Positions 34,949 to 47,129 of a DNA stretch of 64,000 bases are shown one piece after another. This DNA comes from Coniferiporia sulphurascens. Its lineage: Eukaryota > Basidiomycota > Agaricomycetes > Hymenochaetales > Hymenochaetaceae. The notes below the pieces were generated by a model. That model did not search any database, was not told where the DNA came from, and worked only from the letters and a program-made list of their open reading frames with translations. How positions within the stretch are numbered: the stretch's first letter is position 1; each line of letters begins with the position of its first letter. The translations under genes and the position numbers were made by a program. Location: assembly GCA_002794785.1 (NCBI GenBank), contig NBBA01000008.1, positions 1,364,001 through 1,428,000 of the forward strand, written 5' to 3'.

Positions 34949-35506
34949 TGTTAAGCTCAATGGTTATGTTGTGATCGACGTCGGGGCTTCCTGATCGTCG
35001 GAACTGATGGTATGGCAACAGGGCTTCCTAGATGTCGTAAGTCGAGGATGATTGTCGATGGGGCTTCCTGATCGTCGATGTGGGCGTGGTAGGTTTCTAT
35101 AGCGAGTCGGGTTACGACGAAGCGACTAATGGTCAAGTGGCACACAGTAGACTGGTGGTAGCAGATAATGGGATTGTATGAACAAAGAGCACAAGCTTAG
35201 GGCTTGTGTGATCTACGTTACATGCTTATATGCTACTCTATGTGTTTACTACTGTAGCAGCCTGTGTAGGGTAGTTTACCAGACTATGGAAGGTCATGGA
35301 AACCCAAGGAACGCCTTGGTAATACAAGTAGGGCTATCAGTAAGCAAAGCACGTCATGATGGTGCACTAAGGCGTCATCATGGCATCTTATGGCGCAAGG
35401 TGAATAAGGATGAGTAAGGCAGAGAAATGGGGGAGTTGTGCTGACTGATGATGACGAAGAGGAAGTGAGTCAGCGCAGTAAGGGAAAGTAAAGGAAAATT
35501 GTAACA
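34949..35506 (-). mobile_element. Solo LTR of the gypsy-A family
   Basis: Minus-strand copy of the 559-bp gypsy-A LTR (compare 41838-42396): starts TGTTAAGCTCAA and ends AAAATTGTAACA in plus orientation. No clear 5-bp duplication flanks it, and a few LINE bases are missing at the junction compared with 62206-62245, so the site was rearranged. Confidence 0.88.
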
Positions 35507-35933
35507 CAATGCATGTAGTCCCAAAGGAGGTCCAAGTCCATGTCCTTGTTGGTAGGGTGGCCGTCTCGCTCCATGGTGGCAAAGGCCAGTCGGATGGTGC
35601 CAACAGTCCTGTTGGAAAGGTGGGTCAGATGCCCCATCAGCCGAAGCTAATGATGCAGAACTGGGATGCTCTTAAAATCTATGCACATTGTGGTAGATGA
35701 TGAGGTGCAGTGGTAGTAGTTGAGGCAAGGTGGGTTATCAGTGTAAACTGATGTATTTCATGGTAGAGACCAGCTCTCCTTATATACATCTACTGTGAGC
35801 TACATATACTATATCTATCATAGCTCCTATTGTATGGCGTTATCATTGCGTTATCGTTAACTTAGTAAGATGGATGTTCATATGACCATCTGTTATTTAT
35901 ATCATTCATTATATATATATTTAATACTCCCCT

Positions 35934-38900
35934 TCAAACTTTTACTAGGTGGAGTAGACTTGTAAAACATTTGATTAATTCAATTGTTAGTGCTTTCGTC
36001 ATAATATCAGCTTTTTGCTGTCCAGTTGGAATATATGAAACTGATATGGTTTCATTTTCTATATAATCTCTTAAAAAATCTTTTTGTATATCAATATGTT
36101 TCATTTGTTGTGTATATTTTTGTTCTGTTGAGTTTACTATAGTTATGGCTGCTTGATTATCACATAATATTTTCGTAGGTGTATCCAAGGTCTGCAGTAC
36201 CTCTTCAACCAGTCTTCGTGGCCATATGGCTTCTTTTACTCCATGAGTTAAAGCTTGTAATTCAGCTTCACATACTGATAATGACACTAATTCTTGTTTT
36301 TTACTAGACCATGATGTCGTTGTGTTTCCTATTTGGAATACATATCCTGATATTGCTTTATGGCCTTCTTGTGTCATTCCATTGGCATCGGTATATCTGA
36401 TTAACTCGATTGGGTCTTTTCCCCTGAGTATTAACCAATAATTGTTTGTTCCCTTTAAATATTTGAAACAGTGTTTTACTGCGTTATAATGTTCAATACT
36501 AGGTTTGTTTAAGTGCCTAGCAAATTGACCTGTTGTGAATGATATATCAGGTCTTGTACAATCTGCTGCATAGTGTAATGCTCCAACCATATTCATGTAA
36601 GGTATTTGATTCATGAAGTTTAATTCTTCATTGGTTGGATTTTCAAGTGATTTTAATACTTGTCCTGGTGTCATTGGTGTTCGTACCATTGCAGTGTCTT
36701 TTAATTTATATTTTTCAACTATTGTGTCAATGTAATTCTTTTGTCTTAATTTAATTATTCATTCTTCTCTGTTTCATTCAATTTCAATACCAAGTAACCA
36801 ATGTACATCGTTTCCGTCTGTGAATTTTATGTGTTTTCCTATTTCGTTTTTAAAGGCTTTTATGATTAATAAATTTAAGCCGCATATCATTATATCATCA
36901 ACATGTATGAAAAGTATTAGGATTGTTTTTCCTTTCACTTTTCTAAAGAATACTGCGTTGTCTTGGACTGCTCGTACTAGTCCAATTCCTATTAGAATTT
37001 CTGATAATTTTTTATACCATCGTCTGCCTGCTTGTTTTAATCCATATAAGGCTTTATTTAATTTTAAAACTTGTCCAGGTTTAGTTTCGATTAAATTTCC
37101 TGGTGGTGGTTTTATATATATATTTTCGTCTTTTTCTAGTTCACCATATAAGTATGCTGATTTTATATCGATTTGGTGAATTTTGTAATTATTTGTTGTG
37201 CTCCAACTTAATATGGTTCTTACTGTGGCTAATCGTGCCACTGGAGCAAATGTGTCATTTGAATAATAGTCTATACCCTCTTTCTGGGCAAATCCTTGAA
37301 CTACTAATCTTGCTTTGTAATGTTCGATTTTTCTGTTTGCTAATCTTTTTGTTTTATAAACAAATCTTGTTCCAATTATATTTATGTCTTTTGGTGGATC
37401 AATGATCGTCCATGTAGATCTTTCAATTAACGTTTTTATTTCTTCTTTCATTGCCATGATCCACTGATTTGCATCAATTCTATTGATCGCTTGTTGATAT
37501 GAATTAGGATCGCCTATTAATTCCGTATTGAATTTATTGAATTCCGTAAGATAAGCAACTGTATTTTGTTCATCAAAGTTAAGACCTAGTGATCATTTTG
37601 TTGGTTTAATTGTTCATATTTGTCTTTCTTTTGTTAATTCTTGTATTTGTTCATTATGTTTTTCTGTAATATTCTCCCCTTCAATTTTAGATGGTGGAGA
37701 ATCTAAAAATTGTAAATTTCATTTGACTGTAATTTTTCTGTTATGATAGGTTCTGTGACCTTTACTTTCTTCATCAAATCCTAGCCATTGTGCATATATT
37801 CCTTTTGGTTGTAATTTATTAACACCTTCTTGTCATAATATGCAGTATTGGCCAAATTCTTTTAAATCATCAATGTTATAATTTTCATTATATCTTTTAA
37901 AATATGGTGTTTTAAAATCAATAGCACTCTTTGGTGTTCTATTGTAAACGTAAGTGCTGTATTTTACAGCTTCTCCCCATAGACTGGGTGGTAATTTTGC
38001 TTGTAGCAGGTTGACTTGTGTATTATTTAGTATTGTTTGATGTGATTGTTCTGCTACTCTGTTTTGTTGTGGCATATCGTGAACAGTCAGCTTTCATATT
38101 GTTCTGTTTTTTTCTAAATATTCAGTGAATTGTTTACTTAAAAACACTGTATTGTTATCGCTTTGTAATATTTTTATTTTTATATTAAATTGTGTAGTGA
38201 GCATTGTAGCCCAAGTCATATAGGCATTTAAACCCTTGTCTTTTGTTTTTAGTAAAATCATTTTTATCCATCTTGTAGCATCGTCTACAAGTGTTAGAAG
38301 ATATTTATATCCTCCTATAGCATGTGTGGATGCTGGACCCCATATGTCCATATGTATATGATTGCCAAATTTTTCTGCTAACTTTGAAATACATAATTTT
38401 GGGATTTGCATTCTTTTTATATTTGCTTCAATGCAAATTGTGCATTGAGTTTCGTCATAATTTGATATTTTATTATTTGTAATTTGATCTTCTTTTAGTA
38501 ATCGTTTTATGTAAGCATAACTTATATGCCCGAGTTTTTTGTGAAGTTCAAATAATGTTACATTTTTTGTAGCCGCTTGTACATCATTGTTAAATATACT
38601 ATACAATCCATTTCTGTTTTTAATTTTTCCACATAAAGATCCATTAGGGTACTTTATTGTACATTCATTTTCTTTATAAATAAATTTGTAGCCATCTTGA
38701 CATAGAAGTCCTTGAGAGACTAATGTCATATTCATTTTAGGATTGTAGTATACATTTGATAGTGTTATGACACTTACCGAGTGTCCATTGGGGATGTAAA
38801 GCTTAAGATCCCCTACTATATTTGCATTGAATGTTGTTTTGTTAGCGGCCGTTATTGTTATGGCGTCAGTTTTGTAATAGTTTTGTAATCAATTTAAATA

Positions 38901-40355
38901 CGGTGTTAAGTGTATCGTTGCACCAGTATCAATTATATCCATAGAAGAATAAATATTGTTAGCAAATTCTTCTGTTGTTATAGCATTAATGCTTATGTCT
39001 AAATTATTATCATCCACATCTTCCATAGTGCTATCATGGTTTCCTATAGTGTCAAGGAAATCGTTATATGAGTAAATTGGGAATTCTCCCATGTCGAAGT
39101 CATTTTTGTCGATTTCGGTTATAAAGGCGGTTTCGCCTTGGCCAATTACGGTGCTTAACTCGATTCAAGAGCTCGATGCAACATTTGTTGCTGCTGTTGC
39201 TGCAGTATGTTTAGCCTGGGCCGCACTTGCCCCAGTTATCATCGGTGCCGCTGACACACCCGTTTCCTTCCCTTTACCTTTCTTGTTGTTCGCATCCTCT
39301 TTTTTCTTCTGGGCTGCCTTCATCCATTCCGTTTTTGGTGCCCAGCAGTCTCGACTAAAGTGCCCTAGCTTATTACAATTGTAGCACTTAATGACGTGTG
39401 ATTGTTGGTTAGGGGAATATCCCCCTCGTCCTCATCCTTGCATGTATCCACCATGGCCCCTATAGCCGCGACCTTGTGATTGTACACCATGGCTAAAACC
39501 GTGTCTGTGGCCCCTAAAATAGGGGTGGTTCCGCTCGTCCTTGGGCAGGTGGTTAGCCACTGCTCCTGTTCTCTGATGATTTTTACGCCACCCCTCGAAG
39601 GTGTTTCGCAATGCCATTAGTAGGAATTGAGGGGTTAGTTCAATTTCATCTTTGTCTGGATTCGTTTCATTAATCGTTTTAATATATAACTCACTCTGTG
39701 TGAGCATGTATTGATATTGTTTGGGCATTGCCCTTGTAATAGCCGATATATATGTCGACTCTGAAACTTTTACCCCTTGGGCTATTAGTTCCTCATATTT
39801 ATTGCTGAGGTTATTGAGTGTTCCATCGAAATGGCTGACATGACCTCTGATATCAAAAAGGGCAGCCTCATTAAAGCCCTTTGTAATTGTTGTCTGGATG
39901 TTATATCATCTGTCAAGTGCTTTGAGTAGCACTGGAATATCTTTAGAGAAATTAAGATAATAAGCCAATATCTTGTCGGGCATAGTGCACATAATGCCAT
40001 TATATAAAGCACTTGATATACCAATCTCTCCAGTTCCTGGGGAGTTAATGAGCAGGTTACCATAACCTGCACTCTCGATTGCACTTCAGACTCTGTAGTT
40101 CCAGAGTTTGTAGTTTCGGTGCCCATCGAGTTTCTCAATTCCATTGAAGAATTTCTGGAGTTCCGTGAGTTTAGTTGCCATACTCGGTTCATCTTCCTCA
40201 GTATTGTTAGCATCTGTATCATCGGGGTCAGAAGGTTCAGATGGCTCACGTGATGTGTTATTATTTTCGTTTTTAGTTTCTTCTTCGTCTTCCTTTTTTA
40301 TATCTTCTTCGTCTTCTTTTTTATCGTCTTCTGGCTTAATATAAGGGTTATCAAT
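35934..40355 (-). pseudogene. Copia gag-pol, one frame with twelve in-frame TGA codons
   Basis: A single reading frame from ATG 40181 (MATKLTELQKFFNGIEKLDG) to the TGA at 35936-35934. It contains a zinc knuckle (CYNCNKLGHFSRDC), protease (IDTGATIHLTPYLN), integrase (LHKKLGHISYAYIKRLL, CTIC, HMDIWGPASTHAIGGYKYLL), RT (YKARLVVQGFAQKEGIDY, FIHVDDIMICG) and RNase H (YTDANGMTQEGHKAISGYVF, CEAELQALTHGVKEA, KHIDIQKDFLRD). In-frame TGAs lie at 40088, 39908, 39434, 39167, 38891, 38096, 37835, 37721, 37616, 37595, 36776 and 36761 (first base, minus strand); no TAA or TAG occurs. Several align to positions where I recall Arg in related elements, so CGA to TGA change is the simplest reading. Most likely inactive. 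Confidence 0.88.
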
Positions 40356-40772
40356 TTAAAATTTTTCTTTTTCATTTGGATCTGTTATACCCAAATACAT
40401 ACTGATTTGATATCTGATTTCGGATGATTTTCCTTGGTCTGATATTCCTAGATCTTTAGCGTGATTCGTTAATTCCATTTTATAGTCAGCTTTTATTTTT
40501 AATTTTTCGTTATTGGTAGAATTATCATACCTGTTAATTCAATCTTGAATTTGTTGTTCCGTTCCATTAATAGGTATTTGTCTTAGGTTGCATTGAACCA
40601 TTAGGTCGACTAACCTTTTACTATCTTTGGCTTTTTGTATTTTTTCTTCGAGTTCTTCGATAGTTGATGACTGCGTATATACTATTTTTAGTTTGTTAGC
40701 AATTATTCATAGTCCTGATAATTTTTGCAAACGTGTTTGCTCACGAGTGTTAGGTTTTTGTCCGTCAGACAT
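40356..40772 (-). pseudogene. Leader frame upstream of copia gag
   Basis: In frame with gag-pol, from ATG 40772 (MSDGQKPNTREQTRLQKL) to a TAA at 40358-40356, with TGAs at 40709 and 40541. About 138 aa, rich in charged residues (TIEELEEKIQKAKDSKR); no domain recognised. It is followed in frame by an acidic stretch (EDDKKEDEEDIKKEDEEE) leading to the gag ATG. It may be a gag N-terminal extension cut off by the TAA, or a short separate ORF. Confidence 0.55.
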
Positions 40773-41282
40773 AGTTTCGTTGTTTGAGGATTTATAAATT
40801 TGTTAATCGTTTTGTTAGTTGTAGAGTCAAGGCTCATAACCTCTTAAAATCTATGCACATTGTGGTAGACGATGAGGTGCAGTGGTAGTAGTTGAGGCAA
40901 GGTGGGTTATCAGCATAAACCAATGTATTTCATGGTAGAGACCAGCTCTCCTTATATACATCTACCGTGAGCTACGTATACTATATCTATCATAGCTCCT
41001 ATCATATGGCGTTATCGTTGCGTTATCGTTAACTTAGTAAGATGGATGTTCATATGACCATCTGTTATTTATATCATTCGTTATATATATATTTAATAGA
41101 TGCAGTTTTCATCAGCCCACTCAGAGTGGTGGACTGGAAGGGGGATCTTGGTTGGCCAAACACACCAAATCCAGGGGTGGAAGGTCAAGCATCCACCCAA
41201 AATGTGGGCAGTCATCTGTGCAGGCCAGGGTGGGTGGTTGTGCCACCTGCAGTGGGAGATCAGGCCATGCCTGTGCCAGTAG

Positions 41283-41704
41283 TGTCACAACTCACAGTGC
41301 GAATGATGAGATCAAGTGATTGATACAAGCTCAAGACCTGCAAACTTTGAACCACTGATAGAGTGCTTACAACTGCAAGGAATCCACAAGTCAATATTCA
41401 GTAAACTAATCACTATTTACTACACTTGCCTGCAAGGAATCCACAAGAGGTCAAAAGTGGAAAACCTTGCTACAGCAAAAAGGAGAGGTTTATATATCTC
41501 TGAGGCCTTGTGAGAATGGAGGCAGTGCTACTGTATAGTATCAGTCAGTGCACTGTGTCATGTGACTATATACCAACTACCATGTATGACTGCTGATCAT
41601 GTGCATGTATGTCAGGAATCCTAATGCAGTAAGTCAATGAATAATGATGGGAAAAATAAGTAAAAATATGGAAAATGATTGGAAAAATGAGGGGATTCCT
41701 GACA
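41283..41704 (-). mobile_element. 3' LTR of gypsy-B
   Basis: Minus-strand 422-bp unit with TGTCAGGA...TTGTGACA ends. It is preceded on that strand by a G-rich polypurine tract (about 41705-41718, AGAGGGGGGTAA) adjoining the internal region. Its outer end at 41283 joins the LINE-B fragment. It belongs with the chromodomain integrase remnant at 49468-49938. Confidence 0.7.
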
Positions 41705-41837
41705 TTACCCCCCTCTAAGGATGCTCTTAAGGAGTGTTGCTTCATCTGGTAAAGAATTATCTACACAGTCTGTTAAATTTGTCAAAGGAATAAAATTCAA
41801 ATCAAGAAAATTTATGTGCCTTGGCGCCCCTGGGTTC

Positions 41838-42396
41838 TGTTACAATTTTCCTTTACTTTCCCTTACTGCACTGACTCACTTCATCTTCGTCATCATCAGT
41901 CAGTGCACCTCCCCTATTTCTCTGCCTTACTCATCCTTATTCACCTCGCGCCATAAGACGCCATGATGACGCCTTAGTGCACTACCATGATGTGCTTTGC
42001 TTACTGATAGCCCTACTTGTATTACCAAGGTGTTCCTTGGGTTTCCATGACCTTCCATAGTCTGGTAAACTACCCTACACAGGCTGCTACAGTAGTAAAC
42101 ACATAGAGTAGCATATAAGCATGTAACTTCAGTAGCATGAGCCCTAAGCTTGTGCTCTTTGTTCATACAAGCCCATTATCTGCTACCACCAGTCTACTGT
42201 GTGCCACTTGGCCATTAGTCGCTTCGTTGTAACCCGACTCGCTCCAAGAAGCCCACCGCGTCCACATCGCCGATCAGGAAGCCCCACTGACAATCACCCT
42301 CGACTTATGACATCTAGGAAGCCCCGTTGCCGTACCATCAGTTTCGACGATCAAGAAGACCCGACGTCGATCACCGCGTAACCGTTGAGCTTAACA
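41838..42396 (+). repeat. 5' LTR of gypsy-A
   Basis: 559 bp, TG...CA ends, same length as the 3' LTR at 48909-49467. Confidence 0.95.
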
Positions 42397-42429
42397 CTAG
42401 CACAAGCTTTCCCAAATTTTTTTTGCTGA

Positions 42430-43710
42430 CATATCCAACATCCAAGCACCAACCCTTTGCCCAACCTGTCGAAACTAGCCATCCCACAGCCTGCCTACCC
42501 CCTTATCGGAGGAACCTGGGACCACGACCTCAAGTGCTTTAAGAAAAAGCAACCCAACTCGAACGACTACGATTACTACTCGTGGTTAGAAAACACCAAC
42601 GGAGATTTCCAGTGGTTTAAAGCCAACGACGCTGAGGACGCTAGCAGTACCTTCCTCCAGAACGTACCCAACTACCGAACCATTTTCCCAAAGACACAGA
42701 CACCACCACCCATGTCGTCAACTCCAGCACCAAAAGAGATTAACCTCGCACGTCCAAACACGTTTGATGGGGACCGCAAGTACGCTCGCCACTTCCTATC
42801 CAGTTGCGAGGCATACCTCCATATCAACCGTCACATATATACTACTGATGAGTTGAAAGTCAACTTCGTCCTCTCCTACATGCAGACAGGAACTGCAGGA
42901 GACTGGGCCATCAATCGAGAGACGCTCGCATCCGCTTTCACCAAAGACCCAAATGGCAAAACCCTCAATACCATCGTCGGATATGGTACTTGGGGAGACT
43001 TCAAATGCGATTTCCGCAACATGTTCATCACTACGGACGACGTTGCGGAGGCATCCCAGGAGATTATGACTCTCCAACAAACAGGATCCACGGATGACTA
43101 CAATAGTCGCTTCCAATCCCTCGTCACACGAGCAGGGATGTCGGGGGACAACAACCTCATCCCCATATACGAAAAAGGCCTGAAGCACGGCCTTCTAGCA
43201 TGAGTCTTGGCCAGTTCCAAAGCGCCAACCACCATCGAGGAATGGTACCGAGAGGCCTCCAAACAGGACACCATATACCAGCAACTCAAGGCCCTCCGAG
43301 GCCCGGGACAACCTCCCATTAAACAAGAGAACCGCTTTCGTAACCTCGGGAACAACCAGCAGCGTCGTCCCTACCAGCCAAACCAGCGCGTGACACAAGG
43401 AAATACCACGGGTCGCCCACCATGCTTATCTGAGGAAGAACGAGCAAAGTGCATGTGCGAAGGATGTTGTCTTGCCTGTAGAGAGAAAGGCCACAATGCA
43501 CGCGAATGCACCAAGTACCAGCAAGGGCCCAGCCAACAGCGCACAGTCCGCACCATCGATAACACATTCCCAATAATCGAGGCACCGGAGCCCACATTAA
43601 CGAACCAAGCTCCCGAGGACATCGCTGCAAGCATCCATAACCTGCTCAACCAGTTTGACGAGACAAAGAAGGACGAAATCTTTGATATCCTGGACAAACA
43701 GGGTTTTTAA
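42430..43710 (+). pseudogene. Gypsy-A gag with an in-frame TGA
   Basis: The frame is open from 42430 (after a TGA at 42427) to TAA at 43708-43710, broken by TGA at 43201-43203 (HGLLA-stop-VLASS). The first ATG is at 42712, but capsid-like sequence starts before it (YPLIGGTWDHDLKCF, NYYSWLENTN-like). The capsid region shows FDGDRKYARHFLSSCEAYL and GDWAINRETLAS; a zinc knuckle CCLACREKGHNAREC lies near 43470-43515. The missing ATG at the expected start and the TGA argue that gag of this copy is damaged. Confidence 0.85.
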
Positions 43711-43727
43711 AGAGGAAGCTTAGACGG

Positions 43728-43987
43728 ATGTTAAGTCTTCCTGTTACCATGTCTCCAATTGTAAAAACCGATCCTTCACTCCCTGCAATGAAGATCCCAA
43801 TTTCTATAATTGTTTTTGATGAAACCGTCCCCACCAACGCACTCATCGACTCAGGCGCTGAAGGCCAGTTCATCGATGCCAAGTTTGTAATCAAGCATCG
43901 CATACCAACATGAACACTTGCCCGTCCCATTACGGTTCTTAATGCAGATGGATCCACCAACGAACACAGAACCATAACCAAATACAC
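43728..43987 (+). pseudogene. Gypsy-A aspartic protease segment
   Basis: A new frame begins at ATG 43728 (MLSLPVTMSPIVKTD) and contains the active-site motif ALIDSGAEGQFID. A TGA at 43911-43913 (RIPT-stop-TLAR) interrupts it. About 70 bp later the coding sense moves to the frame of 43988, apparently by loss of one base near 43984 (KYT / [10 protein letters not shown]). Protease is therefore doubly broken relative to pol. Confidence 0.8.
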
Positions 43988-46900
43988 TTGGAGATTGGTT
44001 CGCATCGAAGGGAAATCACTCCCCTAAAGTTACTCGTAACTTCACTAGGCAAGGAAGACGTAATCCTTGGCCTACCATGGTTAAAAAACCACAACCCGGT
44101 TATCAATTGGCAGAAAGGCACTCTCGCTATCACAAAAGTCACCACGGCTACTTCGCTCGCCCAGGAACAGGTTAAAGAAACAAAACCTGTGGAACAGATG
44201 ATTCCCCCTGAATACCACCAGTACCTTGATATTTTTCGCAAGAAATCAGCGGAACAATTCCCAATTTCGAGATCATACGACCATGCTATCGACCTCAAAC
44301 CGGAGTTCATACCACACAATTGTAAAGTCTACCCACTGGCACCCAAAGAACTGGCAGCACTCGACGAATTCCTAGACGAAAACCTGCGAAAAGGGTATAT
44401 TCGTCCATCCAAATCACCAATGGCATCTCCTTTCTTCTTTGTCGGGAAGAAAGACACAAGCCTGCGAGGATGTCAGGATTATCGTGCACTTAACGAAGGA
44501 ACCATTAAAAACGCGTACCCACTACCACTGATCACAGACCTCATGGACAAACTCAAAGGAGCCAAATACTTTACGAAATTGGACCTTAGATTGGGATATA
44601 ACAACATTCGGATCAAAGACAGTGATCAATGGAAAGCCGCTTTTAAAACCCCGCGAGGATTATTCGAACCCACAGTCATGTTCTTCGGTCTATGCAATTC
44701 GCCAGCCACATTTCAGGCTTTCATGGATGACACTTTCCGCTTCGCAATTCTAGAAGACGGAACATTGATCTACATGGACGATGTACTCATTCCCGCCAAT
44801 TCAATGGAAGAACTTCATCAGCGCACATGCCGAGTACTCGATATCTGCGCAGCCAACGACCTCTATTGCAAATCGGAAAAATGCTTGTTTGGGGTACAAC
44901 GCGTCGAATTCTTGGGTATGATCATTACCCCGGATAACATACATATGGACCCTGTTAAGCTGGCAGGAATTGCCGATTGGCCTACTCCACGCACCGTCAA
45001 ACAGCTTCGAAGCTTTATGGGATTCTGTAATTATTACAGATGGTTTATTCCCAGCTTCTCGGATATTGTATATCCCCTCAACGAGCTCACACGCACCAGC
45101 GAACAATGGAAATGGACGCCGGAACGAGACCAAGCGTTTACAAAACTCAAAACGCTTTTCCTAGACAAACTGGCACTACTCGTACCAGATCCCACCAAAC
45201 CGTTTATCCTTGAAACAGACGCATCTAAAGTAGCTTCCGGAGCGGTACTCTATCAGGCAAATTCCAATGGTGATCTACAGCCATGTGGATATATCTCGGA
45301 AACATTCGGACCAGCCCAACAGAGATACGAAGTCTACGACAGAGAACTTTTGGGAATTATACAAGGCCTTGAAGCATGGCGCCACTATTTACTTGGTAAT
45401 CCGCATACAACCACAATCTGGTGTGACCACAAAAACCTATCGTACTTTAGGTCGGAGCGTCGCTTAACCCCGAGACAATCGTGATGGAACCTATTTTTAT
45501 CCCAGTTCAACTGCGTAATCACACACTGACCAGGAAAGTCAATTCCTGGCACAGACGCACTTTCTAGATGTCCTGATCACGGCGAAGAACCACTCGAGGA
45601 GCGTATCATGCTGCCCGAAACATTGTTTATAGGAACCATTAATATGGACCTCCAAAACCGCATTCGAGATGCCCAAGAAGGGGATTTGTTTGCGAAAACA
45701 ATCCAGGATGCACGGGCACTAAAGATCCCATCCCCATTCCGATTCTCACTTGACGACTGGACAATAGATTCTGGCCTTCTCCAATACCAGAAACGGATCT
45801 ACATACCAGACAACACGGAAATCAAACGGGAAATTCTACAAATGTTCCATGATCTCCTGTCGTTTGGCCACCTGGGAATATTCAAAACATCCCAACTAGT
45901 GCGACAACACTATTGGTGGCCAGGACTAACTGTCTTTGTGGGGAATTACGTCAAAGGATGCGCAGCGTGTCAACAGATGAAAATCAACACGCACCCGACC
46001 AAGCCACCCATGCTTCCAATACCCGCAGATGCGTCCATGCTTCCATTTCAATCGGTGTCTATGGACTTCATCACGGATCTACCAACGTCAAACGGGTACG
46101 ACTCCATCATGGTAGTAGTCGACCATGACTCTTCCAAAGGAATTGTCCTTATTCCCTGCCATAAGACCATCGACGCACTCGGAACAGCGAAGTGTTACCA
46201 TGACAATGTCTATCGACGTTTTGGACTCCCCAAAAGAATCATATCGGACAGGGGACCGCAATTTGCATTGCAGGTGTTCCAGACGATATGCAAACGCCTC
46301 GGAATTAAATCGAAACTGTCAATGGCATATCACCCTCAAACTGATGGACAAACCGAACGTGCCAACCAAGAGGTCGAAGCTTATCTGCGCATTTATTGCG
46401 GCACATCACCTCATACTTGGGCTGACTCACTCACGGACCTAGAATTCTCACACAATATCCAGACCCATTCAGTTACCAAGACTTCGCCGTTCACCATCAT
46501 GTTAGGATATAACCCTATACCCATCCCTGAGGTGATAGAAGACACCGATCTCCCATCTCTCTCACAGCACCTGTGCCTTCTGTCATCAATCAGAAAAGAA
46601 GCGCTCGCCGCTCATGATCTAGCCCGCGCCCATATGGCACGTTTCGGAGCACGAGGCTTCAAACCATTCAAACTCGGAGATAAAGTTTGGTTAGAAGCCA
46701 CTAATTTGCATTTCCCCAATCGATCCCGCAAATTATCCCCTAAACAAGAGGGACCATTTCCTATAGTTCAGGTACTATCACCCCTGAACTACCGCCTCAA
46801 ATTACCCAAGGCATGGCGTATTCACCCCGTTTTCCACGCCTCGCTTCTTTCGGCATACTCGGAGACCGATGCACACAGACCTCCATTCAGTCAACCACCC

Positions 46901-47095
46901 CCTGACCTGATAGAAGATCAGCAGGAATATGAAATCGAGGCCATTGTCTCACACAAAGGCGCCGGAAACAGACGGCGTTTCCTAGTCAAGTGGAACGGAT
47001 ACCCATCTTCCGAAAATCAATGGCTCGCCGAAAAAGATCTTTCACATGCTTTAGACACCCTAGAAACGTATAAAACCCTCAAAAAAATCACCTAA
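43988..47095 (+). pseudogene. Gypsy-A RT, RNase H, integrase and chromodomain, with two TGA codons
   Basis: One frame from 43988 to the stop at 47093-47095. [43 protein letters not shown]. RNase [19 protein letters not shown]. Integrase: HHCC finger (HDLLSFGHLG...CAACQQMK), SMDFITDLPTSNGYDSI, IISDRGPQFAL and YHPQTDGQTERANQ. The C-terminus is a chromodomain (YEIEAIVSHKGAGNRRRFLV, KWNGYPSSENQWLAEKDL), which in this class guides integration to heterochromatin. Two TGAs interrupt the link between RNase H and integrase: 45482-45484 (RQS-stop-WNLF) and near 45527 (CVITH-stop-PGKS). Both fall where relatives have Arg, consistent with CGA to TGA. Confidence 0.93.
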
Positions 47096-47129
47096 ACATT
47101 CTTTATTCCCCACTACCCATCGCACACAC

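Larger units (their letters stand above)
35670..41098 (-). mobile_element. Complete Ty1/copia LTR retrotransposon
   Basis: A 5,429-bp minus-strand element with two 257-bp LTRs (35670-35926 and 40842-41098) and a 5-bp duplication GATGC at 35665-35669 and 41099-41103. Each LTR reads TATTAAAT...GATTTTAAGA in element orientation. A purine-rich tract (35927-35939) precedes the 3' LTR. GGTTATGAGCC next to the 5' LTR may be the primer-binding site, resembling the tRNA-Met half-site of copia elements (tentative). Gene order gag, protease, integrase, RT, RNase H defines the class. The element is far more AT-rich than the host genes. The LTRs differ at only eight places, all CpG-derived. Confidence 0.94.
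34558..41282 (-). mobile_element. LINE-B 3' fragment, interrupted by two insertions
   Basis: Minus-strand LINE-B 3' UTR and end of ORF2 survive as three pieces: 34558-34948 (tail, poly-C/poly-G hairpin near 34604-34628, 3' UTR), 35507-35669, and 41099-41282 (RNase H C-terminal zinc region). The pieces align in order with the uninterrupted copy at 61856-62580. The first gap is a solo LTR (34949-35506) and the second a complete copia element (35670-41098). The fragment stops at 41282, where the gypsy-B LTR begins. Confidence 0.8.

Noticed and set aside
34949..35506. Intact copia or gypsy element delimited by the LTRs at 34949 and 41838
   Set aside because: The two LTRs are in opposite orientation and the sequence between them belongs to other elements; 34949-35506 is a solo LTR.
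35934..40772. Copia element using a mitochondrial-type code (TGA = Trp)
   Set aside because: Attractive because stops are nearly all TGA and a few contexts suit Trp. However, alignable sites are mostly Arg in relatives, Arg to Gln changes accompany them, and LTR differences are all CpG-derived. The terminal stop is also TGA. Kept only as the competing hypothesis.
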